Of a DNA stretch of 64,000 bases, positions 25,324 to 36,300 are shown piece after piece. The first letter of the stretch is position 1. Every line of letters begins with the position of its first letter. The stretch lies in the NCBI GenBank assembly GCA_947581855.1, contig CANPVZ010000002.1, positions 1-64,000 on the forward strand, given 5' to 3'. The stretch is from an uncultured Phocaeicola sp. Lineage in GTDB: Bacteria > Bacteroidota > Bacteroidia > Bacteroidales > Bacteroidaceae. A model generated the notes under the pieces. That model ran no database searches. It had not been told where the DNA came from and saw only the letters and a program-made list of their open reading frames with translations. The position numbers and the translations under genes were made by a program.

Positions 25324-27231
25324 ATGGCAGATAGTAAAGAAAAACTCTTTTCAGATTTTGCTCCCGTCTCTACGCAAGAATGGATGGACAAAATCACGGT
25401 AGACCTGAAAGGCGCCGACTTTGAAAAGAAGCTCGTATGGAAAACCAACGAGGGATTTAAGGTGAAGCCTTTTTACCGACAGGAAGATCTGGAAGGACTC
25501 AAAACCACCGACGCACTTCCGGGAACATATCCTTACTTAAGAGGAACAAAAAAGAATGACAACACTTGGTACATCCGTCAAGACATCAAAGTGACCGATG
25601 CTAAAGAAGCGAATGCTAAAGCCTTGGATATTTTGAATAAGGGAGTGGATTCGTTAGGATTCAAACTCAAAGCAAAAGACCTGGGTGCCGAATATATCGA
25701 AACTTTATTAAACGATATATGTGCGGAATGTGTAGAATTGAACTTCTCTACTTGTCAAGGACATACGGTAGAACTGGCTAAATTATTAGTCGATTACTTC
25801 CAAAAGAAAGGATACGATCTCACTAAACTGGTAGGTTCCGTACAATACGACCCGATGGAAAAGATGTTGAGTAAGGGTAAAGACATGAGTAACTTCGCCT
25901 CTACTGCCAAAGAATTGGTCGAAACATTATCTGTTCTACCTCAATATCGTTGTATTGCAGTAGATGCTTTGTCACTGAACAATGCCGGAGCCTATATCTC
26001 ACAGGAGTTAGGCTATGCGCTGGCTTGGGGTAACGAATACTTGAACCAGTTGGTAGAAGCAGGTATTCCTTCAGGATTGGCTGCCAGAAAAATCAAATTC
26101 AACTTCGGTATCAGCTCCAATTACTTTATGGAGATTGCCAAGTTCCGTGCGGCACGTATGTTATGGGCTCACATCGTAAAAGAATATCAGCCTACTTGCG
26201 ACGGAAAAGAATGTACCGACCGTACAGAAGACGGTTTCTGCTATGATGCCTGCAAGATGATTGCTCATGCCGAAACTTCTACATTCAACCTTACTTTATT
26301 CGATGCACATGTTAACTTGCTGCGTACACAAACCGAAGCTATGAGCGCTGCATTGGCAGGGGTTCACTCCATTACCGTAACTCCGTTCGACAAGGCTTAC
26401 GAAACTCCGGACGAATTTGCGGAACGCATCGCCCGCAACCAACAGTTGCTTTTAAAAGAAGAATCTCATTTAAATAAGGTAGTGGACCCGGCTGCCGGTT
26501 CTTATTATATCGAGAATCTCACCGCTTCTATTGCGCAACAGGCATGGAACCTGTTCCTGAAAGTGGAAGAAGAAGGAGGTTTTCTTGAAGCTATCAAGGC
26601 CGGACGGGTACAAGCCGACATTAATGAAAGCGGTAAAGCACGTCATGCGGCAGTTTCCAAACGGAAAGAAGTTTTATTAGGAACCAACCAATATCCTAAT
26701 TTCAACGAACTGGCAGGAGAAAAGAAACCGGTGGCAAAAACTTGCTGTTGCGGCGGACACGACCAGCAATGCGAGAAACCGTTCGCTACTCTGAACTTCG
26801 ACCGCGCTGCCAGCGAGTTCGAGGAACTCCGCTTGCAAACCGAGGCATCCGGCAAGCGTCCGAAAGCATTCATGCTGACTATCGGTAATCTGGCCATGCG
26901 TCAGGCACGTGCCCAATTCTCTTGCAACTTCCTTGCTTGTGCCGGTTATCAAGTAATCGACAATTTAGGATTCAAGACAGTAGAAGAAGGTATTGAAGCT
27001 GCCATGAATGCAGGTGCCGATATAGTGGTTCTCTGCTCGAGTGACGACGAATACGCCGAATATGCCATCCCAGCTTACAAAGCACTGGATGGACGCGCCA
27101 TGTTTATCGTGGCCGGAGCTCCGGCATGTATGGAGGAACTGCAAGCCGCAGGTATCGAGAATTTTATCCATGTTCGCGTCAACGTACTGGAAACTTTGAA
27201 ACAATACAATGCCAAGTTAGGAATTAAGTAA
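25324..27231 (+). CDS. mutA: Methylmalonyl-CoA mutase small subunit
   Basis: The 635-residue protein is the smaller, non-catalytic partner of the B12-dependent methylmalonyl-CoA mutase heterodimer, which links succinyl-CoA with methylmalonyl-CoA in propionate formation. It has the barrel domain (residues about 35-470, [49 protein letters not shown]) and a degenerate B12-binding domain at the C-terminus ([28 protein letters not shown]). The cobalamin-ligand motif DxHxxG found in MutB is absent, as is normal for this subunit. A cluster of Cys ([12 protein letters not shown]) sits in the linker. The next gene begins 8 bases after the stop, forming an operon. Confidence 0.95.
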   Translation: MADSKEKLFSDFAPVSTQEWMDKITVDLKGADFEKKLVWKTNEGFKVKPFYRQEDLEGLKTTDALPGTYPYLRGTKKNDNTWYIRQDIKVTDAKEANAKALDILNKGVDSLGFKLKAKDLGAEYIETLLNDICAECVELNFSTCQGHTVELAKLLVDYFQKKGYDLTKLVGSVQYDPMEKMLSKGKDMSNFASTAKELVETLSVLPQYRCIAVDALSLNNAGAYISQELGYALAWGNEYLNQLVEAGIPSGLAARKIKFNFGISSNYFMEIAKFRAARMLWAHIVKEYQPTCDGKECTDRTEDGFCYDACKMIAHAETSTFNLTLFDAHVNLLRTQTEAMSAALAGVHSITVTPFDKAYETPDEFAERIARNQQLLLKEESHLNKVVDPAAGSYYIENLTASIAQQAWNLFLKVEEEGGFLEAIKAGRVQADINESGKARHAAVSKRKEVLLGTNQYPNFNELAGEKKPVAKTCCCGGHDQQCEKPFATLNFDRAASEFEELRLQTEASGKRPKAFMLTIGNLAMRQARAQFSCNFLACAGYQVIDNLGFKTVEEGIEAAMNAGADIVVLCSSDDEYAEYAIPAYKALDGRAMFIVAGAPACMEELQAAGIENFIHVRVNVLETLKQYNAKLGIK

Positions 27232-27239
27232 GAAACACT

Positions 27240-29387
27240 ATGAGAAAAGATTTTAAACATATAGATATCTATGCCGGAATTTCAGCCCAAAACGGAATGG
27301 AATGGCAAAAGGCTAACGGCATTGAAGCGAACTGGAAAACTCCGGAGCACATTGAAGTAAAGCCTGTATATACAAAAGAAGATCTTGAGGGCATGGAGCA
27401 CCTCGACTATGTAGCCGGTGTTCCTCCTTTCTTACGCGGTCCGTACTCTATGATGTACACTTTCCGCCCGTGGACCATCCGCCAATATGCGGGTTTCTCC
27501 ACTGCAGAAGAATCCAATGCATTTTACCGTCGTAACCTTGCTTCCGGACAGAAAGGTTTGTCCGTAGCATTCGACCTTCCCACGCACCGCGGTTATGACC
27601 CCGACCACGAACGGGTTGTAGGCGATGTGGGAAAAGCCGGCGTATCCATTTGTTCGTTAGAGAACATGAAAGTTTTGTTCGACGGTATTCCTTTGAACAA
27701 GATGTCTGTATCCATGACTATGAACGGAGCCGTTCTTCCTATCCTTGCATTCTACATCAATGCCGGACTGGAACAGGGCGCCAAGCTGGAAGAAATGGCG
27801 GGAACCATCCAGAACGATATACTAAAAGAGTTTATGGTGCGTAACACCTACATTTATCCGCCTGCATTCTCTATGAAGATTATCTCGGATATTTTTGAAT
27901 ACACTTCTCAAAAGATGCCGAAGTTTAATTCTATTTCCATTTCCGGTTACCACATGCAAGAAGCCGGTGCTACAGCCGATATCGAATTGGCGTACACGCT
28001 TGCCGACGGTTTGGAATACCTTCGTGCCGGTGTGGCGGCAGGTATCGACATCGATGCTTTCGCTCCGCGTCTTTCTTTCTTCTGGGCTATTGGTATGAAC
28101 CATTTTATGGAAATTGCCAAAATGCGTGCAGCACGTATGTTATGGGCAAAGATTGTAAAGCAATTCAATCCGAAGAATCCTAAATCATTGGCGCTGCGTA
28201 CTCACAGCCAGACTTCAGGATGGTCGCTTACCGAACAAGACCCGTTCAACAATGTGGGACGTACCTGTATCGAGGCGATGGCTGCCGCATTGGGACATAC
28301 CCAATCGCTGCATACCAACGCATTGGATGAAGCCATTGCTTTACCCACCGACTTCTCCGCGCGTATTGCTCGTAACACCCAGATTTACATACAAGAAGAG
28401 ACTTACGTTTGTAAGAACGTAGATCCATGGGGAGGTTCTTATTACGTAGAGTCTTTAACAAACGAAATAGCCCACAAGGCGTGGGAGCATATTCAAGAAA
28501 TCGAGAAACTCGGCGGTATGGCGAAAGCTATTGAAACAGGTATTCCTAAAATGCGTATCGAGGAAGCTGCTGCCCGTACTCAGGCACGCATCGACTCCGG
28601 CGTGCAAACCATTGTAGGAACCAATAAGTACCGCTTGGAGAAAGAAGACCCGATCGACATTCTCGAAGTGGACAATACAGCCGTTCGTCTGGAACAAATC
28701 GAAAATCTGAAACGTTTGCGCGAAGGCCGCAACGAAGAAGAAGTGCAACGGGCTCTAGACGCCATTACCGAATGTGTCAGAACAAAGAAAGGTAATTTGC
28801 TTGAACTGGCAGTGGAAGCAGCCCGCGTACGTGCTACGCTAGGTGAAATCTCCTATGCTTGCGAAAAGATTGTCGGAAGATATAAAGCAGTAATTAGAAC
28901 AATATCAGGTGTGTATTCATCAGAAAGTAAGAAAGATACAGATTTCGCACAAGCTTGCGAACTGACCGAGAGATTTGCGAAGAAAGAGGGACGTCGCCCG
29001 CGTATCATGATTGCCAAAATGGGACAGGACGGGCACGACCGGGGTGCTAAAGTAGTAGCTACGGGATATGCCGACTGCGGATTTGACGTAGATATGGGAC
29101 CTTTGTTCCAGACTCCGGCGGAAGCGGCTCGGGATGCGGTAGAAAACGATGTACATGTAGTAGGCGTATCTTCATTAGCGGCCGGCCACAAGACATTGAT
29201 TCCGCAGATTATCGATGAACTGAAGAAGTTAGGACGCGAGGACATCATGGTAATTGCCGGTGGTGTCATCCCCGCACAAGACTATGACTTCTTGTATAAA
29301 GCCGGGGTAGCTGCCATTTTCGGTCCGGGAACATCCGTAGCCAAAGCAGCATGCCAGATAATGGAAATTCTTTTGGACGAAGAATAG
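27240..29387 (+). CDS. mutB: Methylmalonyl-CoA mutase large (catalytic) subunit
   Basis: This 715-residue cytoplasmic enzyme performs the adenosylcobalamin-dependent carbon-skeleton rearrangement between succinyl-CoA and (R)-methylmalonyl-CoA. The N-terminal barrel holds the substrate site ([28 protein letters not shown], with Tyr and Arg/Gln residues known to contact CoA substrates). The C-terminal B12 domain has [11 protein letters not shown], in which His599 is the lower cobalt ligand of the DxHxxG motif, followed by [14 protein letters not shown] and [15 protein letters not shown]. Length and motifs are complete. It is translated from the mutA message and followed by a strong terminator. 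Neither meaB nor the epimerase gene is in the window. Confidence 0.97.
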   Translation: MRKDFKHIDIYAGISAQNGMEWQKANGIEANWKTPEHIEVKPVYTKEDLEGMEHLDYVAGVPPFLRGPYSMMYTFRPWTIRQYAGFSTAEESNAFYRRNLASGQKGLSVAFDLPTHRGYDPDHERVVGDVGKAGVSICSLENMKVLFDGIPLNKMSVSMTMNGAVLPILAFYINAGLEQGAKLEEMAGTIQNDILKEFMVRNTYIYPPAFSMKIISDIFEYTSQKMPKFNSISISGYHMQEAGATADIELAYTLADGLEYLRAGVAAGIDIDAFAPRLSFFWAIGMNHFMEIAKMRAARMLWAKIVKQFNPKNPKSLALRTHSQTSGWSLTEQDPFNNVGRTCIEAMAAALGHTQSLHTNALDEAIALPTDFSARIARNTQIYIQEETYVCKNVDPWGGSYYVESLTNEIAHKAWEHIQEIEKLGGMAKAIETGIPKMRIEEAAARTQARIDSGVQTIVGTNKYRLEKEDPIDILEVDNTAVRLEQIENLKRLREGRNEEEVQRALDAITECVRTKKGNLLELAVEAARVRATLGEISYACEKIVGRYKAVIRTISGVYSSESKKDTDFAQACELTERFAKKEGRRPRIMIAKMGQDGHDRGAKVVATGYADCGFDVDMGPLFQTPAEAARDAVENDVHVVGVSSLAAGHKTLIPQIIDELKKLGREDIMVIAGGVIPAQDYDFLYKAGVAAIFGPGTSVAKAACQIMEILLDEE

Positions 29388-29416
29388 AACACTACTTTCC
29401 TTTTATCTAACAAAAT

Positions 29417-29459
29417 AGTGCGGTAAAGTGTCGGAAACGGCTTTTACCGCACTTTTTTA
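29417..29459 (+). terminator. Terminator of mutAB
   Basis: GTGCGGTAAA (29418-29427) pairs with TTTACCGCAC (29443-29452) and is followed by TTTTTTAT. Confidence 0.9.
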
Positions 29460-29597
29460 TGTGACAAACACATCCTTTCGGCCGCCTTTGCTCCATTGAA
29501 CCGCTTTTAATCCCGTTTTGCTTACGGCATTCCCTACTCTTGGAAAAAATAGGATTCCGATGTGTTGTCTTTCCAGAATTGATTGTCCATAAAATAA

Positions 29598-29632
29598 GGA
29601 AAGCCGATTCTTCACGAATCAGCTTTTCTTAA
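29598..29632 (-). terminator. Terminator of the aquaporin gene
   Basis: AAGCCGATTC (29601-29610) and GAATCAGCTT (29616-29625) pair around TTCAC with one wobble. T-rich tracts on both sides allow use from either strand. The 29460-29597 spacer shows no gene. Confidence 0.7.
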
Positions 29633-29705
29633 ATTAAAAAGAAACAGATATTATATGAAAAACACCCTTTTGCTTTATTACAAGCAAAAGATACTAAACT
29701 AATAT

Positions 29706-30407
29706 TTATTTTTCTGAACCAATCATCTTCCAAATACATGCAGCTAAAATAGCTCCAACAAATGGTCCGACAATGAAAAGCCACAATTGAGAAAGAGCCT
29801 CACCACCCGCAAATACTGCCGGAGCAATGGAACGTGCAGGATTCACAGATGTACCCGTTAAAGGAATACATACAATATGAACCAGTACTAATGATAAACC
29901 GATAGCAAGTCCTGCAAAGTTTCCTGCTCCTTTCTTTGAATCGGTTGTTCCTAGGACTACCAGCACAAATATGGCAGTAAAAACAATTTCTGCAATCAAA
30001 CCACCCATTGTACTAACTCCTGCCTGACAAGCATTCGCTCCCGTAGTGGTGGCAAAATCTCCGTTCGCAGCAATATAGGTGGCCGAAGCAGCATCAATAT
30101 TAGAAACAATCAAATAAATAATGCCTGACCCTATAAATGCGCCTATCACTTGGAACAACATATACATACCGGCATCCTTTCCACTTATACGTCCAGACAA
30201 AAGACATCCCAAAGTTATAGCCGGATTTATATGACAACCTGAAATACCGCCTATAGCATAAGCCATGGCTACAACCGATAAACCGAATGCCATGGCTACC
30301 GTCAAAACTTGTGCAGTCGTTCCACAACCCCCATTAAAGACTGCACTTCCGCAACCCATCAGTACAAGCACCATTGTACCGACCATTTCTGCTAAATACT
30401 TTTTCAT
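29706..30407 (-). CDS. aqpZ: Aquaporin Z-type channel
   Basis: This 233-residue inner-membrane channel has six membrane helices and the two half-helices with NPA boxes: HINPAITLG (first) and TSVNPARSIAPA (second). The narrow aromatic-arginine filter fits a water channel: the Arg after the second NPA is present, and the short length is that of AqpZ rather than a glycerol facilitator. A Cys and Gly-rich stretch (GCGSAVFNGGCGTTAQ) takes the place of the usual segment after helix 1. It is monocistronic with its own terminator. I found no clear -7 element upstream. Water transport is inferred from the family. Confidence 0.92.
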   Translation of the reverse strand: MKKYLAEMVGTMVLVLMGCGSAVFNGGCGTTAQVLTVAMAFGLSVVAMAYAIGGISGCHINPAITLGCLLSGRISGKDAGMYMLFQVIGAFIGSGIIYLIVSNIDAASATYIAANGDFATTTGANACQAGVSTMGGLIAEIVFTAIFVLVVLGTTDSKKGAGNFAGLAIGLSLVLVHIVCIPLTGTSVNPARSIAPAVFAGGEALSQLWLFIVGPFVGAILAACIWKMIGSEK

Positions 30408-30604
30408 TTGTTTATAATTTTAAGATTAATAGTTACGCAATATAAAAGAAATCATTACGTTTTTCCAAACAAATTAACGCATAATTCAGATAAAATCAAA
30501 ATAATGTTATAATAAATAGAATAAAATCCAAGAATTAGCGAAAAAATGAAATAAAAACAGCAATAAATGAAAAGCTGACCTAATTACTTATCCAAATTAA
30601 GGGA

Positions 30605-30860
30605 GTGGGAAGATAAGAAGAAAAGAGTTGGCACCAAACAAATATAAAATTTAACGAAGACGAGGTACGGGGAAGATTAAGAAGATAAAGAACTGTATCA
30701 AGCAGATTACCCGACAAAGATAGATACGAGGAAGATGACGAAATAAAAAGCTAGTATCCGACAGATGTACAACCTAATCCTATTGAGGTATTTAGAAGAT
30801 GGAAAAAAACAATAGATTTGAAACAAATGTAAACTCTTGACGAAAATGAAGTATCAAAAA
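30605..30860 (+). repeat. Four degenerate copies of a ~60-bp repeat
   Basis: A GAAGAT core recurs at 30609, 30672, 30731 and 30795 (spacings 63, 59, 64). In the first three copies it is preceded by G-rich GGG or GAGG and all are followed by purine-rich sequence. Copies 2 and 3 are the most alike, sharing TACG.GGAAGAT and GTATC..... CAGAT at matching places. Nothing in it is coding. It fills most of the 30408-30990 spacer between aqpZ and topB. Confidence 0.55.
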
Positions 30861-30954
30861 AAACAAAAGAATAAAGAATTTCTCTGTGAGTATCGACTAT
30901 TCTCCACTACCTAAGGTTTTTCATTTTTATGTTTTCCTTTATGGCTAAAAAATG

Positions 30955-30962
30955 TATCTTTG
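30955..30962 (+). promoter_or_regulatory. -7 element of topB
   Basis: TATCTTTG, 28 bases before the topB start codon. Confidence 0.65.
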
Positions 30963-30990
30963 CATCTTACTACACCAATAACAAAGAAAG

Positions 30991-33252
30991 ATGATTGTTT
31001 GCATTGCCGAAAAGCCCAGTGTTGCGAAAGATATAGCGGATGTATTAGGAGCCAGAAACCGCCGCGAAGGATATATCGAAGGAAACGGTTATCAAGTAAC
31101 GTGGACTTTCGGACATCTTTGTACCCTGAAAGAACCTCATGAATATACCCCTTTATGGAAAACATGGAGTTTGTCGAACTTACCGATGATCCCTCCCCGT
31201 TTCGGTATCAAACTGATTGCCGATATGGGTATCGAAAAACAGTTTAAGATTATAGAACAGCTGATGCAAAAAGCTGACGAAATCATTAACTGCGGTGATG
31301 CTGGACAAGAAGGAGAGCTCATCCAACGATGGGTAATGCAGAAAGCGGGAGCCAAATGTCCGGTGAAACGTTTATGGATTTCTTCACTTACGGAAGAAGC
31401 TATCCGTGAAGGTTTCTCTAACTTGAAAGACCAATCGGAATTCCAACCGCTATATGAAGCCGGACTCTCACGGGCTATCGGTGACTGGACTTTAGGAATG
31501 AATGCTACCCGCCTATATACACTGAAATATGGACAAAACCGTCAAGTTCTTTCTATCGGACGGGTACAAACTCCTACTTTGGCACTGATTGTAAACCGCC
31601 AATTAGAGATTGCCAACTTCAAACCGGAACCTTATTGGGAATTGAAAACCATATACAGGGATACTACTTTTTCGGCAACTAAAGGCCGCTTTACCGACAA
31701 AGAGGAAGGATTAAGATTTCTGGAAACGGTTAAACAATCTCTTTTTACCATTACGGACGTTTCGGCTAAAAAAGGAACGGAAGCTCCTCCACGATTATTC
31801 GACCTTACTTCACTACAGGTAGAATGCAACAAAAAATATGCTTATTCGGCAGATGATACGTTACGAATCATTCAGTCGCTTTATGAAAAGAAATTCACTA
31901 CTTATCCTCGTGTTGACACGACTTTCTTAAGTGATGATATTTATCCCAAATGCCCCGCCATCTTAAATGGCCTGCGGGATTACGCTGCTTACACTACTCC
32001 TTTGGCAGGAAAAAAGCTACCTAAATCGAAAAAGGTATTCGATAACTCGAAAGTAACCGACCACCACGCTATTATCCCAACGGGTGTATATCCGCAGAAC
32101 CTGACAGATATGGAAAAAAGAGTATACGATTTAGTGGCACGCCGTTTCATTTCCGCTTTCTACCCCGATTGCAAATTCTCTACCACCACGGTTCTTGGAG
32201 AAGTAGAGAAGATCGAATTCAAAGTAACCGGAAAACAAATATTAGAGCCGGGATGGAGAGTATTGTACCAAAAGGAACTAGCGGAAGAGAAAGCCGTTCA
32301 TAGAGAGGGAAAAGAGCAAGAAAAAGACACGGACAAAGGGAACGATGACGAACGTGTGCTTCCGCTTTTCACTATTGGAGAAAGCGGACCGCATATTCCC
32401 GACTTAAACGAAAAATGGACACAACCACCCAAACCTTATACAGAAGCAACTCTTTTACGTGCTATGGAAACAGCTGGAAAGCTAGTCGATAATGATGAAC
32501 TTCGCGACGCTTTAAAAGAAAACGGCATAGGACGTCCTTCCACTCGCGCAGCTATTATAGAAACATTATTCAAACGCCGCTATATACGAAAAGAACGAAA
32601 GAACTTGGTTGCAACGGATACGGGTATCGAACTGATACAGCTTATCCGGGAGGAATTGCTGAAATCGGCCGAACTGACAGGTATATGGGAAAAGAAACTC
32701 CGGGAAATAGAAAAAAAGAATTACGATGCCCGCACCTTCCTGGAAGAACTGAAACAAATGGTATGCGATTTGGTGCATCAGGTGCTGAGCGACAGTAGCA
32801 ACCGCCGTGTAACAGTGATGGAACCTGTTGAAGAAAAAGAAATAAAAGAGAAGAAAAAAAGAGAACGTAAATCTACCGGGAACAAAACGGAAAAGAAATA
32901 TTCCGAATCCAAAGAAAAGACCGGAAAAGATTCACAACCGAAAACACTTTCCGGGGTTTCTCCCGAGGAGAAAACGGCTGCTACGGATTCTCCGCAACCG
33001 GAAACATCGGTTCAACCTCTTTTTAAAGAAACATCGGCTTCGATCTCCAACATGGAAAACAATCCTCGTGTTGATATAGAAAACAACACTGCATTAAATA
33101 CCTCTCCGGCTCATTCCGATGATTGGGTGGGAAAGCCTTGTCCACTATGTGGGAAAGGAACTATTATTAAAGGAAAAACAGCTTATGGTTGCTCCGAATG
33201 GAAAAACGGTTGTACATTCCGGCAAGAATTTAAGAAAGACAACACACCTTAA
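30991..33252 (+). CDS. topB: DNA topoisomerase III
   Basis: This 753-residue type IA topoisomerase relaxes negative supercoils and unlinks DNA strands through a transient phosphotyrosine bond. The Toprim domain is at the N-terminus (MIVCIAEKPSVAKD with its Glu, and the metal site DAGQEGELIQRW). The catalytic tyrosine is Tyr305 in TTYPRVDT. EPGWRVLY and GRPSTRAAIIETLFKR are typical of the core. A charged low-complexity linker rich in Lys/Glu/Ser (about 610-690) leads to a C-terminal zinc-binding repeat (CPLCGKG....YGCSEWKNGC). The gene may be read on into the HTCS, 83 bases away, since no clear promoter lies between. Whether it is a housekeeping copy or element-borne cannot be decided, but the neighbours are chromosomal. 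Confidence 0.95.
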   Translation: MIVCIAEKPSVAKDIADVLGARNRREGYIEGNGYQVTWTFGHLCTLKEPHEYTPLWKTWSLSNLPMIPPRFGIKLIADMGIEKQFKIIEQLMQKADEIINCGDAGQEGELIQRWVMQKAGAKCPVKRLWISSLTEEAIREGFSNLKDQSEFQPLYEAGLSRAIGDWTLGMNATRLYTLKYGQNRQVLSIGRVQTPTLALIVNRQLEIANFKPEPYWELKTIYRDTTFSATKGRFTDKEEGLRFLETVKQSLFTITDVSAKKGTEAPPRLFDLTSLQVECNKKYAYSADDTLRIIQSLYEKKFTTYPRVDTTFLSDDIYPKCPAILNGLRDYAAYTTPLAGKKLPKSKKVFDNSKVTDHHAIIPTGVYPQNLTDMEKRVYDLVARRFISAFYPDCKFSTTTVLGEVEKIEFKVTGKQILEPGWRVLYQKELAEEKAVHREGKEQEKDTDKGNDDERVLPLFTIGESGPHIPDLNEKWTQPPKPYTEATLLRAMETAGKLVDNDELRDALKENGIGRPSTRAAIIETLFKRRYIRKERKNLVATDTGIELIQLIREELLKSAELTGIWEKKLREIEKKNYDARTFLEELKQMVCDLVHQVLSDSSNRRVTVMEPVEEKEIKEKKKRERKSTGNKTEKKYSESKEKTGKDSQPKTLSGVSPEEKTAATDSPQPETSVQPLFKETSASISNMENNPRVDIENNTALNTSPAHSDDWVGKPCPLCGKGTIIKGKTAYGCSEWKNGCTFRQEFKKDNTP

Positions 33253-33328
33253 AACAAAACTATACCAGAATCCGATAGCCGCATCCGCTTCGGATCCGAA
33301 AAAGATAATATACCTTAAAACAAACTAT
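33246..33328 (+). repeat. Direct repeat between topB and the second HTCS
   Basis: ACCTTAAAACAAAACTAT begins at 33246, across the topB stop codon, and recurs with one A fewer from 33312. Between them is a short stem ATCCG-CTT-CGGAT. Confidence 0.6.
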
Positions 33329-33335
33329 TACAATT

Positions 33336-36300
33336 ATGAAAGCCGCTTCCATTTTGGTTATCATCCTATTTTTTGTTCTGATTCCGATTAAAGCGCAATC
33401 AGACTTCACGATTACCGCCTATCCGGTAAACAATGAATTAACACAAAATACAGTCACCGGCATGATTCAAGACCATAAAGGAGTAATCTGGCTTTCTACC
33501 TGGGACGGTCTAAATAAATTCGACGGATATAATTTCCAAAATTATAAAGCATATCCCGGCGAGAATGTGTCCCTTACCAATAACCGCATTCTCAATATAG
33601 CCGAAGACAATTCAGGATTTATCTGGGCCGTTTGTTACGATGGAAAAGTAAGCCGTTTCAATCCTCAAACAGAAATATTCGAACAAGTTCCGACTCCATC
33701 CGATTTTATTGTCAATTCCATTAAAGTATGCAACAATAATCATGTTTGGATGCTGAACAAAAATAACCGCGTCATACGTATGGTTGTAGACACTCTTACA
33801 CAAAAAACAATGCAGGAAATTCAGTTCCAATGCAATGGAAATCCGTCTACTGAACGAATCATTTTATATGAAGACATAACAGGTAACGAATGGATTCTAG
33901 CTTCGGAAAGCGGCTTATATCAATTCGAAAACGGAACAAAAGAAATCCGGCATATAAGAGGAAGCGAGCAACAAGGGTTTTATGCGGTATACGAAAATCA
34001 TGAAGAAATTTTGTTTGGCTCCAACCACGGAGAAGTATGGCACTACAATAAACAAAAGAAACAATTCTTCATCCGCCGAATTGAGGCAACTTCTAAAGTA
34101 AAATACATTAAACAAGCCGGCAATCAAACCGTGTATGCCACTTCTCTGGATGGATTTTTCATACAGAAAGCCGAAAACAAACCGGTACATTTTCCGATTC
34201 CTCACTCCAACCCGCAAACTAAAGGAATACGTAACGCTTATTTAGATCGGAATAATCTCTTATGGATTGAAACCAACGCACCCGAACTGGTTATTTTCGA
34301 CCTGCCTACTCAGACTTTTCGCTTTATTCCGTTTAAAAGTGTTATTAGAGGGAGTCGTGAGGCTTATAATTTACAAGTCATTGAAGACGACAAAGGCAAT
34401 GAATGGATTTATCCGTATTACGGCGGTTTAGCTTACTATAAGAACAAACAGGTTATTCCTTTTACAGAGCTGAATAAAGAATTGTCGTGGAACGCCTCGG
34501 ATAATCATTACCGTTTTTTTTCTGACAAACAAAGTAACTTATGGGTATCCACTTCACGTTGGTTGGGCAAGATATCTCCCACAAATCCGCTCTTCCACCG
34601 AACCGTATTCGACAAAAAACGCCCCTATAAACCGGAGGATAATACATTCCGTACTCTTATGCAAGACCACGAAGGCAACTTCTGGGTGGGAAATAAAACC
34701 GGAGAAATACTTCTTTATAATTCTTCTTTCCTTTTTAAAGGCAAACTTACGCCTGAAGGAAAAATTACCTCTGATCCGCAACAATACACTTACCTGGGAA
34801 ATGCTTATTCTATCAAACAAGACCATACAGGCAGGATATGGATTGGTACTAAGGGACAAGGCCTTCTCTGCGTCATACCCGACCGGAAGGGTACATACCG
34901 AATACAACGATATAACCATAATCCGAAAGATCCCTACAGCATTAGTTCGGACAACTTGTACGATATTTATGAGGACAATCTGAACCGGATATGGGTAGGT
35001 GCTTATGAAGGCGGTTTAAATTATATCGATGAAAGCCAGGCGTCAGCACCAAGATTTATCCATTATTATAATGAATTGAAGAATTATCCGATACAAAAAG
35101 GGGATAAAGTTTATTGTATTACATCGGACAGAAAAGGAAATCTCTGGGTAGGAAGTTCTAACGGTATCGTAGTATTCAACGAAGATTTCCAACGTCCAGA
35201 TGAAATCGAATTCACTACTTATCAGCGTGTAGCAGGCGACCGTCAAAGTTTAGGCAGCAATAATGTGCAAAACATTTACTGCGCTTCAAACGGGGCCGTT
35301 TATATAGCGACATTCGGTGGTGGACTCTGCCAGGCACAAGAGACTTCTGACGGCTCCATCATTTTTAAATCCTATACAGTTAAAGATGGTTTGCAGTCCG
35401 ACATTATTTTTTCCATTCAAGAAGACTCCCAAAAGAATCTCTGGTTAGCCAGCGGAAGCGGTCTCAGCCGTTTCAATCTAAGGACGAAGGAAATTGAGAA
35501 ATGGGACGAGCGTCAAATTGGTTTTCCTCCTCTATTTAACGAAGGAGAAGCGGTTTACAGTTTAAAAGGTGAAATCGTATTCCTCACATTGTCCGGCCTT
35601 TTCCATTTCGATCCTCATCGAATTATTAAAAGTGATTACGTTCCTTCCATCATTTTCACCCAGCTTATGTTGGGAGGAAAAGTGATTCAGCCGCAAAACG
35701 GAAGCATCTTACCCAAGAATCTGGAATATATGGAACGTATTGAAATACCGCATGACGAGAATTACTTTACTCTTCGGTTTGCCGCACTTGAAATGACACA
35801 TCCGGCCAGTGTTTCGTACGCATACAAACTGGAAGGTTTCGATAAAGAATGGAAGGAAGGAGGCGACCAGCGGACCGTTACTTACACCAACCTGCCTACG
35901 GGTAACTACCAGTTTCGGGTACGTTCCACTAACGGAGACGGTGTATGGGTAGATAATGTCCGGACTTTAGAGATTGAAATTCTCCCCTCTTTTTGGGAAA
36001 CACCGTTGGCTTGGCTGCTTTATCTTATTACACTTGTATTGGCCGGTTATATTACCATCAAACTGCTGTCAACTTTCTATAACTTACGCAACAAGGTATA
36101 CATAGAACAACAGCTTACCGACATCAAATTACGTTTCTTTACTGACATTTCGCACGACTTGCGCACTCCGCTCACGTTAATTACAGCTCCGCTGGAACAC
36201 CTTCTACAAAACCAAGAGCTTCCTGCCTTTGCTAAAGAACAACTAACGCTTATAAAACGGAATGCCGATCTGATGTTGAAGCTCGTCAATCAGATTCTGG

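Noticed and set aside
29463-29569. Inverted repeat GACAAACACATC / GATGTGTTGTC
   Set aside because: Arms of about 11 bp with a bulge, 84 bases apart. Too weak to separate from chance.
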